A stretch of 13,215 nucleotides of DNA from positions 1 through 13,215 of the forward strand of contig CAYTZW010000028.1 of NCBI GenBank assembly GCA_964442785.1, in the 5' to 3' direction. The notes under the pieces were generated by a model. It saw only the letters and a list, made by a program, of their open reading frames with translations, was not told where the DNA came from and searched no databases. This document shows, in pieces, positions 1-6,164 of this stretch (its first letter is position 1; every line of letters starts with the position of its first letter). Position numbers and translations under genes: made by a program. This stretch comes from SIG223 sp964442785. Lineage in GTDB: Bacteria > Bacillota_I > Bacilli_A > RFN20 > DUOF01.

Positions 1-388
1 AAGAATCATATTCTTGTTCTGTTATTTCTTGTTTTCTTGTTTGAATAGCAAAATAGGTTTGTCCTAAGGCGACGGTTTCTTTTCTAGGATCTGCATTTTG
101 TACTATTAAATAGCAAGCATATCTAGATAATTTGAAATCTATAATATTTCTTGATGTTTTTGAACCTATTTCAACCATTCTTCCCACTTGGGAAAAATGG
201 TTTGATATTACATTATTACTTTTTTCACAAGCTGTTTTGGCATTTCCTATTACATTGCAAAACTTATCCCATCTTTTATACTCTAATGCCAACATTAATT
301 CTCTAGCATACCAAAACTCTAATCCATTATCATCTATATGTTTTATATTTTCAAAAATAGTTTCACTATATTTATTTATGTTATCCAT
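1..388 (-). CDS. dinD: DNA-damage-inducible protein D (DinD), N-terminal part, cut by window edge
   Basis: The minus strand reads open from ATG at 388 to the window edge (129 codons seen, no stop; the family is roughly 270-280 residues, so over half is missing). The protein begins MDNINKYSETIF and contains LEFWYARELM, AKTACEKSNN, VEIGSKTSRN, LSRYACYLIVQNADP and GQTYFAIQTRKQE. The last three are hallmark blocks of E. coli DinD, so the assignment is strong from memory of the family. The N-terminal region is the BRO-N-like part. E. coli DinD is SOS-induced and has been linked to inhibition of RecA strand exchange; its role in Firmicutes is little known. The start is supported by GGGAG about 5 nt upstream. 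It lies downstream of the lepB terminator and so should have its own promoter in the AT-rich 389-597 stretch, where I see no convincing LexA/DinR box. Confidence 0.88.
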   Translation of the reverse strand, partial: MDNINKYSETIFENIKHIDDNGLEFWYARELMLALEYKRWDKFCNVIGNAKTACEKSNNVISNHFSQVGRMVEIGSKTSRNIIDFKLSRYACYLIVQNADPRKETVALGQTYFAIQTRKQEITEQEYDS

Positions 389-597
389 TGTTTCTCCCTT
401 TTTTTATATAAAAGTTTCTTACCTACTTATTTAGCTATTCTATAAGTTTTTATCAAATCATAATTTTCCTTTCTTTATTTGCAAAAATGTATCTATAAGT
501 TGCTAATTTTCTTTCTTAATATTTAGAACTCTTATTTATATATTACCGAGTAAAGCATATTTTCCTGATATTTTTTATAAATTCATTTTTACTTTTT

Positions 598-638
598 AAT
601 AAAAATAACTAAAGAAATTACTTTCTTATAGTTATTTT
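598..638 (-). terminator. Rho-independent terminator of lepB
   Basis: On the minus strand, the arm at 638-622 pairs with 617-602 to give 16 base pairs with one bulged base (628) and a 4-nt loop (618-621). A T-rich run (TTTTTATT) follows the descending arm. The lepB stop codon (632-634) lies inside the ascending arm. The stem is AT-rich, so its strength is uncertain. Confidence 0.75.
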
Positions 639-1216
639 GCTTTCTTAGGCCATTTAAAACTAATACCGGTACATTTTTCATTTTTTATGGATTTACATTT
701 TCCTATTTTTAGAATACCTACACTTTTGATTTTACTTTCTTTTATAGTTCCGAAGAAACGAGAATCCAAAGATTTTCCTGAATATCTATTATCTCCCATA
801 ACAAAAACTTCTCCTTTAGGAACAACAATATCAATATCTCCATAGTCTTGTGTAGTTGCTTTTTTAGCGGCATCTTTAATAAAAGTTTCTTCTACAACTT
901 TATCATTGATTTTTAAAACTCCTTCTGAATAAGTTAAATGCTCTCCTTCAAGAGCGATAACTCTTTTAACAAGCGTACTATTTTTGTAAGAGAAAATAAT
1001 AATATCAAATCTATCTAAACCGTCGATTTTATATAAAGCCCTATCACTAATACCATAATCTAAATTTGACAAAGTTGGATACATACTACTCCCGTCAACA
1101 AAAACTGGCATAATAGTTGTTTTTAATGCTCCAAAGGAAATGGCAAAAACGATAATAAAAATTAACATAGTTTTAAACCAAGAACTTTTATAAAATACTT
1201 CTTTATTGTCTTCCAT
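632..1216 (-). CDS. lepB: Signal peptidase I (type I leader peptidase)
   Basis: This is the membrane-anchored serine/lysine endoprotease that removes signal peptides from secreted preproteins on the outer face of the membrane. The protein is 194 residues, typical of Gram-positive SipS-type enzymes. It has a single N-terminal membrane segment (about residues 14-31). The catalytic serine lies in GSSMYPT (Ser44) and the general-base lysine in LVKRVIALEGE (Lys84). The box-E motif is GDNRYSGKSLDSR (141-153). The start ATG follows GGGGTGAG at a suitable distance. Downstream of rplS is a common place for lepB in Firmicutes, where rbgA and rnhB often follow; here a terminator and dinD come next instead. 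A terminator separates it from rplS, so it needs its own promoter. The C-terminal tail (after about residue 165) is lysine-rich with two cysteines (173 and 181 region) that I cannot interpret. Confidence 0.96.
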   Translation of the reverse strand: MEDNKEVFYKSSWFKTMLIFIIVFAISFGALKTTIMPVFVDGSSMYPTLSNLDYGISDRALYKIDGLDRFDIIIFSYKNSTLVKRVIALEGEHLTYSEGVLKINDKVVEETFIKDAAKKATTQDYGDIDIVVPKGEVFVMGDNRYSGKSLDSRFFGTIKESKIKSVGILKIGKCKSIKNEKCTGISFKWPKKAK

Positions 1217-1234
1217 TATCTCACCCCAGTTTTT

Positions 1235-1240
1235 ATTATA
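1235..1240 (-). promoter_or_regulatory. Possible -10 box of the lepB promoter
   Basis: TATAAT is read on the minus strand about 20 nt before the lepB start. A recognisable -35 is missing (the best hexamer at 17 nt, TTTTAA, matches only 3 of 6). The call rests on the perfect -10 and on the rplS terminator just upstream, which implies lepB is transcribed separately. The predicted 5' leader would be very short, ending almost at the ribosome binding site. Confidence 0.4.
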
Positions 1241-1282
1241 CTATATTTTTTTTATTATTAAAATCTATTAAAAATAATATCA

Positions 1283-1336
1283 AATAAAAAAAGTGTAGAT
1301 ACAAGTCTTGTTCGATAGACAAAGGATATCTACACC
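1283..1336 (-). terminator. Rho-independent terminator of rplS
   Basis: On the minus strand GTGTAGATA (1335-1327) pairs perfectly with TATCTACAC (1301-1293). TTTTTTTATTT follows directly (1292 downwards). The loop is long (25 nt, 1302-1326) and may fold further, because CTTTGT and ACAAG inside it are partly complementary. It lies 70-120 nt after the rplS stop and before the lepB -10 box. Confidence 0.8.
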
Positions 1337-1372
1337 TTTTATATGATAAGATAATTCTATTTTTTTGTAAAC

Positions 1373-1388
1373 AACAAGTTAACTTGTT
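1373..1388. repeat. Perfect 16-bp palindrome 3' of rplS
   Basis: AACAAGTT/AACTTGTT reads the same on both strands, 19 nt after the rplS stop. It is flanked by a T-rich run on one side and an A-rich run on the other, so the RNA could form a longer hairpin. On the minus strand it is followed by A residues, so it is not a normal terminator. It could be a 3'-end stabilising hairpin or a protein binding site; its function is unknown. Confidence 0.5.
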
Positions 1389-1407
1389 AACAATAAAAAA
1401 AGGAACC

Positions 1408-1758
1408 TTAGTCCCTTCTTTCTTTAATTCTTGCAGCTTTACCTGATAAGTTTCTAATATAATAAAGTTTTGCTCTTCTAACTTTACCTTTCTTAGTAAC
1501 AACGATGCTGTCAATTAATGGGCTGTTAAGTAAGAAAGTTCTTTCTACTCCAACACCACTTGAAATTTTTCTAACTGTGAAAGTTTCTTTAACTCCGCTA
1601 TTCTTTCTAGCAATAACCAAACCTTCATAAGCTTGGATACGAGTTTTTTGACCTTCTCTGATAGTTACATTTACTTTAACAGTATCTCCAACTCTAAACT
1701 CTGGTAAATCTTGACGAATTTGTTTTGATGTTATTTCATCAACTAACTTCATATTCAT
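1408..1758 (-). CDS. rplS: 50S ribosomal protein L19
   Basis: L19 sits at the 30S-50S interface. The product matches the family end to end: DLPEFRVGDTVKV, IREGQKTRIQAYEG, ETFTVRKISSGVGVERTF, and the C-terminal GKVRRAKLYYIRNLSG followed by KAARIKERRD. Three in-frame ATGs lie at 1764, 1758 and 1752. The AAGGAG site ends only 3 nt before the first and 9 nt before the second, so I choose 1758 (116 residues, starting MNMKL). This aligns well with B. subtilis L19, which begins MQKLIEDIT. It is normally the last gene of the rpsP-trmD operon. Here pyk and a lipoprotein gene separate it from trmD, and it has its own strong promoter, a structured leader and a terminator. Confidence 0.97.
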   Translation of the reverse strand: MNMKLVDEITSKQIRQDLPEFRVGDTVKVNVTIREGQKTRIQAYEGLVIARKNSGVKETFTVRKISSGVGVERTFLLNSPLIDSIVVTKKGKVRRAKLYYIRNLSGKAARIKERRD

Positions 1759-1764
1759 CTTCAT

Positions 1765-1838
1765 TCACTCCTTCCATATATTCTTAGTTTGTTCTTATCT
1801 ATTTAGACAGCGGACCAAATGCAGTACTTTATGTACGT
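1765..1838 (-). ncRNA. Structured 5' leader of rplS, candidate L19 autoregulatory leader
   Basis: The predicted transcript start (about 1837) leaves a 70-80 nt untranslated leader. It contains a small hairpin, GTAC-ATAAA-GTAC (1836-1824), then a second stem pairing ATTTGG (1820-1815) with CTAAAT (1806-1801) around an 8-nt loop TCCGCTGT, then the AAGGAG site. Low-GC Gram-positives are known to carry an L19 leader (an Rfam family) before rplS, thought to let free L19 repress its own synthesis. Position and size fit, but I could not align it to the family model. Confidence 0.5.
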
Positions 1839-1843
1839 GATTT

Positions 1844-1872
1844 ATCATATCAAAATTAACTTTTTATTGCAA
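1844..1872 (-). promoter_or_regulatory. Sigma-A type promoter of rplS
   Basis: On the minus strand: TTGCAA (1872-1867), a 17-nt spacer, then TATGAT (1849-1844), preceded by TGA, giving an extended -10 (TGnTATGAT). It lies just after the terminator of the preceding lipoprotein gene, which supports a separate rplS transcription unit starting near 1837. Confidence 0.8.
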
Positions 1873-1920
1873 TAATATATTAAATATTTTTTTTAATTGT
1901 TCATAATTTTTATTGGATAT

Positions 1921-1970
1921 AAAAAAGAAAATATTAAGTCTAATCAAATGTAATCAACCTTAATATTTTC
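1921..1970 (-). terminator. Rho-independent terminator of the lipoprotein gene
   Basis: On the minus strand GAAAATATTAAG (1970-1959) pairs over 12 bp without mismatch with CTTAATATTTTC (1938-1927). The loop is 20 nt and the arm is followed by TTTTTTATAT. It starts 14 nt after the stop codon. Confidence 0.88.
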
Positions 1971-1984
1971 CCTTATCTCAATAA

Positions 1985-3250
1985 TTAATCATTGCTACTA
2001 TTATACTCATTAAAATAATTTTCTAATTCTGCTGCAGATTCTACTCCCCAACCTATTTCATATCTTGTGGTCATTTCATCATCTTCTAATATTTCTACTT
2101 TATCTAGGTATGTTCTTCCATTAGAAACAAATTTGGAATAAGTTTCATCTACAGAATCAGGAAAACAACCTATAGCAAAAATACCACCGAAAAAGTTTTT
2201 ATTGTCAAGTTTTACAATAACTCCGGAATTAATGTTATACCATTTTCCACTAGTTGATATGTTATAGTCATCATTACCAGTTATAGAAAAAGTAACGTTG
2301 CCATCTGCTTTTATTGTTAAACTTAAATTTGCGGTTATTTTTGAAAGTGTATCTAATTCAAATTCTTCTACATAGATTGCTGTAGCACTCATCGTTAAAT
2401 CAGAAGTAATCTTTAATGCCATTTCAGATACTGGAGCATCAAAATATTTTGAAAGTTCTGCACCACCTTCATCTTCTATAGAATAAATTACATAATCTAA
2501 ATCACCAACTAAATTAACAAATTCAGCATCGTGGTTGCCTTTTTTCTCTACAAAGAATAAATCTACCCTTCCAACTACTGATTTGTTGTAATCACTATAA
2601 TATGTGTATACTATATTATCTCCAACAGTAACTACGTCTAAATAATTAAAATGATCTGAACCATCAGCGGTATATATTTCATTATCACTTACTTTTAAAG
2701 TGTATCCTGTAGATCCAGTTTCTGCTTCATATTCTCCTTCATAATAACTAGCTATAGAAACATATAATCCATTTTTAAAATCAAAATCGCTTTTCTTGTT
2801 TAATACAACGCTATTTTGTTTTATGTCTTTATTTTCTTCATTACCTTCATCATTGATAGTAAGTGATTTTTCCCCGAAATTAATAGAATAATTGTGATTA
2901 GAAGTTTCATATTTTTGCAAAACTCCATTCCATTTTCTATCAGTTCTGGTAAAAGTTACTTTGTTTTCATCATTTTCATCAACTACGTAAGTACCATAAT
3001 AAGCTCTACCGTTAACGATTAAATAACCTTTGTTTCCTTCTAATAGTTTAATTGATAAAACGTCTTTCTCTTTTTTTGTGTTTTCAGCATCAGCCAAAGG
3101 AGAAACTGAAGCTTCATTAGTTCCTACAAATGACTGATTTAGCCAAGCAGGACCTTCGTTTTTCTTATCTTCTCCATTATAGAAAAAATCACACGCTGCA
3201 AGAGGAACAATCATTAATGCAACTAACAAAAATTTAATTAATTTTTTCAT
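1985..3250 (-). CDS. Putative secreted lipoprotein of unknown function
   Basis: I do not recognise the family. The product is 421 residues, starting MKKLIKFLLVALM with a lipobox LAAC (17-20), so it should be lipid-anchored at Cys20 after lipoprotein signal peptidase cleavage and sit on the outer face of the membrane. The mature chain is acidic, rich in Asn, Asp, Tyr and Gly, with many alternating hydrophobic stretches that suggest beta structure. Blocks such as GYLIVNGRAYYGTYVV and TSGKWYNINSGVIVKLDN recall lipocalin-like beta-barrel repeats, but this is only an impression. The open frame continues upstream to 3307, but that part would encode a run of Ile-Tyr from the TA repeat. ATG 3250 has GAGGTG 6 nt before it and the signal peptide at its start, so it is the true start. 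It follows pyk by 73 nt with no terminator between. It also has its own repeat-containing promoter, which suggests variable expression. Confidence 0.85.
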   Translation of the reverse strand: MKKLIKFLLVALMIVPLAACDFFYNGEDKKNEGPAWLNQSFVGTNEASVSPLADAENTKKEKDVLSIKLLEGNKGYLIVNGRAYYGTYVVDENDENKVTFTRTDRKWNGVLQKYETSNHNYSINFGEKSLTINDEGNEENKDIKQNSVVLNKKSDFDFKNGLYVSIASYYEGEYEAETGSTGYTLKVSDNEIYTADGSDHFNYLDVVTVGDNIVYTYYSDYNKSVVGRVDLFFVEKKGNHDAEFVNLVGDLDYVIYSIEDEGGAELSKYFDAPVSEMALKITSDLTMSATAIYVEEFELDTLSKITANLSLTIKADGNVTFSITGNDDYNISTSGKWYNINSGVIVKLDNKNFFGGIFAIGCFPDSVDETYSKFVSNGRTYLDKVEILEDDEMTTRYEIGWGVESAAELENYFNEYNSSND

Positions 3251-3272
3251 TTTCAACACCTCACCTATTTTT

Positions 3273-3307
3273 ATTATATCATATATATATATATATATAT
3301 ATATCAA
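3273..3307 (-). promoter_or_regulatory. Promoter of the lipoprotein gene with TA-repeat spacer
   Basis: On the minus strand there is a perfect extended -10, TGATATAAT (TATAAT at 3278-3273), about 22 nt before the start codon. The best -35-like hexamer, TTGATA (3307-3302), matches 5 of 6 but is 23 nt from the -10 instead of 17. The extra 6 nt equal three TA units of the repeat filling the spacer, so slippage by three units would give the ideal spacing. Activity in the present state may depend on the extended -10 or on read-through from pyk. Confidence 0.6.
3281..3304. repeat. (AT)12 dinucleotide microsatellite in a promoter spacer
   Basis: There are twelve uninterrupted AT units between the -35-like and -10 elements of the lipoprotein gene. 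Such tracts change length by slipped-strand mispairing. The tract is also self-complementary and could extrude or form an RNA hairpin in read-through transcripts from pyk. No other dinucleotide run of this length occurs in the window. Confidence 0.95.
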
Positions 3308-3323
3308 ACGGTTTTTAGATTTC

Positions 3324-4757
3324 CTAACTAAGTTCGTTTAAGCCTACTTTTGCAACTTTTATTGTATTTGTTGCTCCAGAAACTCCAAGTGGGACACCTG
3401 CTGTTAAAACAACAACATCACCATTAGTAACATAATTATTACTTTTAGCACAATAGATAGCGTGTTCAAACAATTCATCTGTTGTTTTTTGAGGTAATGA
3501 AATTACAGGATACACACCCCAAACTAATGATAATTGATGATATGTTTTTAGATTAGGAGTTGCCGCAACTATTGCTACTTTAGGTCTATATTTAGAAATT
3601 CTTCTAGCAGTAGTTCCCATTAAAGTAACCGTAATAATTGCTTTTGCATTTAAGTCTTCTGCACTCATACAAGTAGCGTGGCTGATAGCTTGAGTATGAC
3701 TGGCTCCTACATTTGGTTTTATTCTATCATACGCTTGAAGTTCAAAAGCATCTTGTTCTGCTCTTTCAGCAATTCTAGCCATTGTTTTTACTGTTTGGAC
3801 AGGATATTTTCCGTTAGCAGTTTCTCCACTTAACATAATAGCACTAGTTCCGTCAAAAACAGCATTAGCAACATCAGAAATTTCTGCACGTGTTGGAGAA
3901 GGATTATTAACCATTGACTCTAACATTTGAGTTGCAGTTACTACTATTTTTCCTGCCTTGCGACATTTTTCAATAAATCTTTTTTGAATACCTGGAAGTC
4001 TTTCATAAGCTACTTCTACTCCCATATCTCCTCTAGCTACCATAATACCATTAGCAACTTCTAATATTTGGTCAAAATTATCAATTCCTTCTTGATTTTC
4101 AATTTTAGCAATAATTTTGATATTTTTTCCACCGTGATAGTCTAAAAAATTTCTAATAGAAGTAATATCTTCCAAAGAACGAACAAAGGAAGCAGCAACA
4201 TAATCAACGTCCATTTTAATTCCAAAAAGTAAATCTTCTTTGTCAACTTCACTTAAATAAGGCATATTAAGATGAACAGAAGGAACATTTACCCCTTTAT
4301 GATTACTGATTTTGCCACCATAGATAACTTTACAATGAATTTCTTTTTCATTATGAGAAACTACTTGCAAAGTAACTTTTCCGTCATCAATTAATATTTT
4401 ACGACCGTCTTCAATATCATTTGGCAAGCCTTTATAACTAATAGCGACTTTTTCTTTATTTCCTAAAATATCTTCACTTGTCAAAATAAAATCTTGATTA
4501 TCTTCTAAAACAACACTACCATTTTCAAAATCTTTCAAACGAATTTCAGGTCCTTTAGTATCCAGAAGAACGGCAGCAGGAATATTTAAACTATCTCTTA
4601 CTTTTTTAAACATATTCATTTTTTCTTCGTGTTCTTGATGAGTTCCGTGAGACATATTAAATCTTGCAACATTCATTCCACTTAGCAACATATCTTTAAT
4701 AATTTGCTCATTAGTACTCGAAGGTCCTAATGTACATATAATTTTTGTTCTTTTCAT
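3324..4757 (-). CDS. pyk: Pyruvate kinase
   Basis: It catalyses the last ATP-forming step of glycolysis, phosphoenolpyruvate + ADP to pyruvate + ATP, in the cytosol. At 477 residues it has the classic A/B/C architecture and lacks the extra C-terminal PEP-utiliser-like domain found in B. subtilis Pyk. Visible features are the N-terminal TKIICTLGPSS and NVARFNMSHG (Arg32, Asn34, Ser36 region), the catalytic-lysine signature IKIIAKIENQEG (Lys218, Glu220), MVARGDMGVE and TRAEISDVANAVFDG. Glu95 in LTSEDIL appears to align with the glutamate linked to potassium dependence (rabbit Glu117), an inference from hand alignment. It has its own promoter and GAGGTG site. It is unusual company for trmD and rplS. 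No terminator follows, so transcripts may continue into the lipoprotein gene. Confidence 0.97.
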   Translation of the reverse strand: MKRTKIICTLGPSSTNEQIIKDMLLSGMNVARFNMSHGTHQEHEEKMNMFKKVRDSLNIPAAVLLDTKGPEIRLKDFENGSVVLEDNQDFILTSEDILGNKEKVAISYKGLPNDIEDGRKILIDDGKVTLQVVSHNEKEIHCKVIYGGKISNHKGVNVPSVHLNMPYLSEVDKEDLLFGIKMDVDYVAASFVRSLEDITSIRNFLDYHGGKNIKIIAKIENQEGIDNFDQILEVANGIMVARGDMGVEVAYERLPGIQKRFIEKCRKAGKIVVTATQMLESMVNNPSPTRAEISDVANAVFDGTSAIMLSGETANGKYPVQTVKTMARIAERAEQDAFELQAYDRIKPNVGASHTQAISHATCMSAEDLNAKAIITVTLMGTTARRISKYRPKVAIVAATPNLKTYHQLSLVWGVYPVISLPQKTTDELFEHAIYCAKSNNYVTNGDVVVLTAGVPLGVSGATNTIKVAKVGLNELS

Positions 4758-4785
4758 TTATTTTTACACCTCTTATAAGTAAAGA

Positions 4786-4814
4786 ATTATACCACAATAA
4801 AAGATATTTATAAA
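4786..4814 (-). promoter_or_regulatory. Promoter of pyk
   Basis: On the minus strand: TTTATA (4814-4809, 4 of 6), a 17-nt spacer, then TATAAT (4791-4786) with TGG before it, giving an extended -10. It begins immediately after the trmD terminator, whose T-run overlaps the -35. This gives a predicted leader of about 20-25 nt carrying the AGAGGTG site. Confidence 0.72.
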
Positions 4815-4850
4815 TAAAAAACTCGTTAGTTTTGTCTTCTAACAAGTTTT
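4811..4850 (-). terminator. Rho-independent terminator of the rpsP-trmD operon
   Basis: On the minus strand AAAACTTGTTAG (4850-4839) pairs with CTAACGAGTTTT (4829-4818) over 12 bp, including one G-U pair, with a 9-nt loop. TTTATTTA follows. The hairpin starts directly after the trmD stop codon. Confidence 0.85.
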
Positions 4851-5624
4851 CTATTTTTTTGTAAATTTTCGAGCATTTTCTATTGCTTTTTCTTCCCATT
4901 TTCCTGATTTATTTTCTTCTATTTCTTCTAATAATTTTTTGTCTTGTTTTGATAATTGATATTGAGCAAATAAGTCAGGTCTTTTTTCTTTGGTTAATCT
5001 TAAACTTTCTTTTTTTCTCCATTTATCAATAGCTTGGTGGTTACCACTAAATAAAATAGGAGGAACTTCTTTTCCTTCAAATGTTCTAGGTTGAGTATAT
5101 TGAGGATATTCTAAAAGCCCATTTTCAAAGGATTCTTCCAAATGTGAGGCTTCGGTTATAGCACCGTCTAAAAGTCTAATAATAGAATCCATTAGAACTA
5201 AACTAGCAACTTCTCCTCCTGTTAAAATATAATCTCCTATGGAAATAGTTTCATCTACATAATCTAGTATTCTATTATCTATTCCTTCATAATGTCCACA
5301 TAAAATAATAAGGTCTTCTTCTTTTGACAATTCACGAGAAATTTTTTGATTTAAGGTTTTTCCTGTAGGTCCTAGATAAATTACCTTAGAATTTTTATTT
5401 TTTACAGCACGTAAAGAGTCAATAACAGGTTGACATTTTAATAGCATTCCATTTCCACCACCAAAAGGAATATCATCTACTCTTTGATTATTATCATTAC
5501 TGTAATCTCTAATATTAACAACTTGAATTTCGACACTTTTTTTAGCTAATGCACGCTTAATAATGGAAGTATCAAAATAGGAATCATAGAACTTAGGAAA
5601 AAGAGTTAAAAGGGTTATTTTCAT
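4851..5624 (-). CDS. trmD: tRNA (guanine-N1-)-methyltransferase TrmD
   Basis: It methylates N1 of G37 in tRNAs that read CNN-type codons, preventing +1 frameshifting, using S-adenosylmethionine; the family works as a SPOUT-fold dimer. The product is 257 residues, slightly longer than the usual 240-250. It contains DIPFGGGNGML (51-61), YLGPTG (83-88), CGHYEGID (109-116) and the trefoil-knot block SIGDYILTGGE (128-138), then GLLEYPQYTQP and LFSGNH. At the position I align with E. coli Asp169 (…EDSF) this protein has Glu164 (…EESF), an acidic substitution. The ATG overlaps the rimM stop by 4 nt (ATGA), implying translational coupling, with GAGGG 6 nt upstream. Last gene of the rpsP operon here. 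Confidence 0.97.
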   Translation of the reverse strand: MKITLLTLFPKFYDSYFDTSIIKRALAKKSVEIQVVNIRDYSNDNNQRVDDIPFGGGNGMLLKCQPVIDSLRAVKNKNSKVIYLGPTGKTLNQKISRELSKEEDLIILCGHYEGIDNRILDYVDETISIGDYILTGGEVASLVLMDSIIRLLDGAITEASHLEESFENGLLEYPQYTQPRTFEGKEVPPILFSGNHQAIDKWRKKESLRLTKEKRPDLFAQYQLSKQDKKLLEEIEENKSGKWEEKAIENARKFTKK

Positions 5625-6121
5625 AATAATCCCTCGATGTTTTTTAAAACAATTTTTTTGTTTTCTAAATCAACACTTTCAATAAAATTATCCATAAAAA
5701 TCACTAATAAATCATTATTATCTTCTTTTCTAATTCTAAGCATTGCTCTATTATTCAAATCAAAAACTTCTTTTACTTTTCCTAATAATTTACCTGCAAA
5801 ATATACTTCAAGTCCTTTTAAATCAGCATAGTAAAAACTATCTTGGTCTAATTCTTTTTTATCTGCTAAAATTTGCCAAGTTTTGTATTTTTCCACTAAA
5901 TTAATGTTTTCTTTTCCTTTAAAAACTAAATAATCAAAATTTTTATAAACAAAATGTCGAGAAATAATCACTTCTTCTTCATTCTTGTTTAAAGGATTAT
6001 ATAGAATTACTTTATTTCCTTCTTTAAATCTTTCTTGAGGAAAAGAGGTAGAAGAAGCAATTTTAAGTTCTCCTTTTAAACCTCTTGTATTAATAATGGT
6101 ACCGATGACTACTTTTTCCAT
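5621..6121 (-). CDS. rimM: Ribosome maturation factor RimM
   Basis: RimM helps assemble the head of the 30S subunit and binds ribosomal protein S19. The product is 166 residues, normal for the family. The N-terminal RimM domain opens with VVIGTIINTRGLKGELKI (4-21), and a C-terminal PRC-barrel starts near FYYADLKGLEVY (about 96-107). AGGAG lies 7 nt before the ATG. It ends on TGA inside the trmD start (ATGA). It is separated from khpA by 41 nt that carry a terminator-like hairpin, so its expression may be set below that of rpsP. Confidence 0.96.
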   Translation of the reverse strand: MEKVVIGTIINTRGLKGELKIASSTSFPQERFKEGNKVILYNPLNKNEEEVIISRHFVYKNFDYLVFKGKENINLVEKYKTWQILADKKELDQDSFYYADLKGLEVYFAGKLLGKVKEVFDLNNRAMLRIRKEDNNDLLVIFMDNFIESVDLENKKIVLKNIEGLL

Positions 6122-6134
6122 TTAATCACTCCTA

Positions 6135-6164
6135 TTAAAAAAGATGTGAAAATAATCACACCTT
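6135..6164 (-). terminator. Terminator-like hairpin between khpA and rimM (attenuator candidate)
   Basis: On the minus strand AAGGTGTGA (6164-6156) pairs with TCACATCTT (6149-6141) over 9 bp (one G-U) with a 6-nt loop. TTTTAAT follows. The khpA stop codon sits at the foot of the stem. No promoter is seen before rimM, so the hairpin probably ends only part of the transcripts. It could also be an RNA processing or stability element. Confidence 0.6.

Noticed and set aside
132..434. Open frame on the plus strand, 100 codons
   Set aside because: It lies antisense to the dinD coding region, has no ribosome binding site and reads as a low-complexity hydrophobic shadow.
389..631. LexA/DinR box upstream of dinD
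   Set aside because: I looked for GAAC-N4-GTTC and CTGT-N8-ACAG type sites on both strands and saw none that was convincing.
1236..1514. Open frame on the minus strand overlapping the end of rplS
   Set aside because: It overlaps rplS in another frame and runs through the rplS terminator; its sequence has no family character.
3251..3307. N-terminal extension of the lipoprotein (19 extra codons)
   Set aside because: It would encode Ile-Tyr repeats from the TA tract and contains the -10 box; ATG 3250 has a good ribosome binding site and begins the signal peptide.
4711..4899. 62-codon minus-strand frame across the pyk/trmD junction
   Set aside because: It crosses the trmD terminator and the pyk promoter and is out of frame with both genes.
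5637..5831. Plus-strand frame opposite rimM
   Set aside because: Antisense shadow of a conserved gene without a ribosome binding site.
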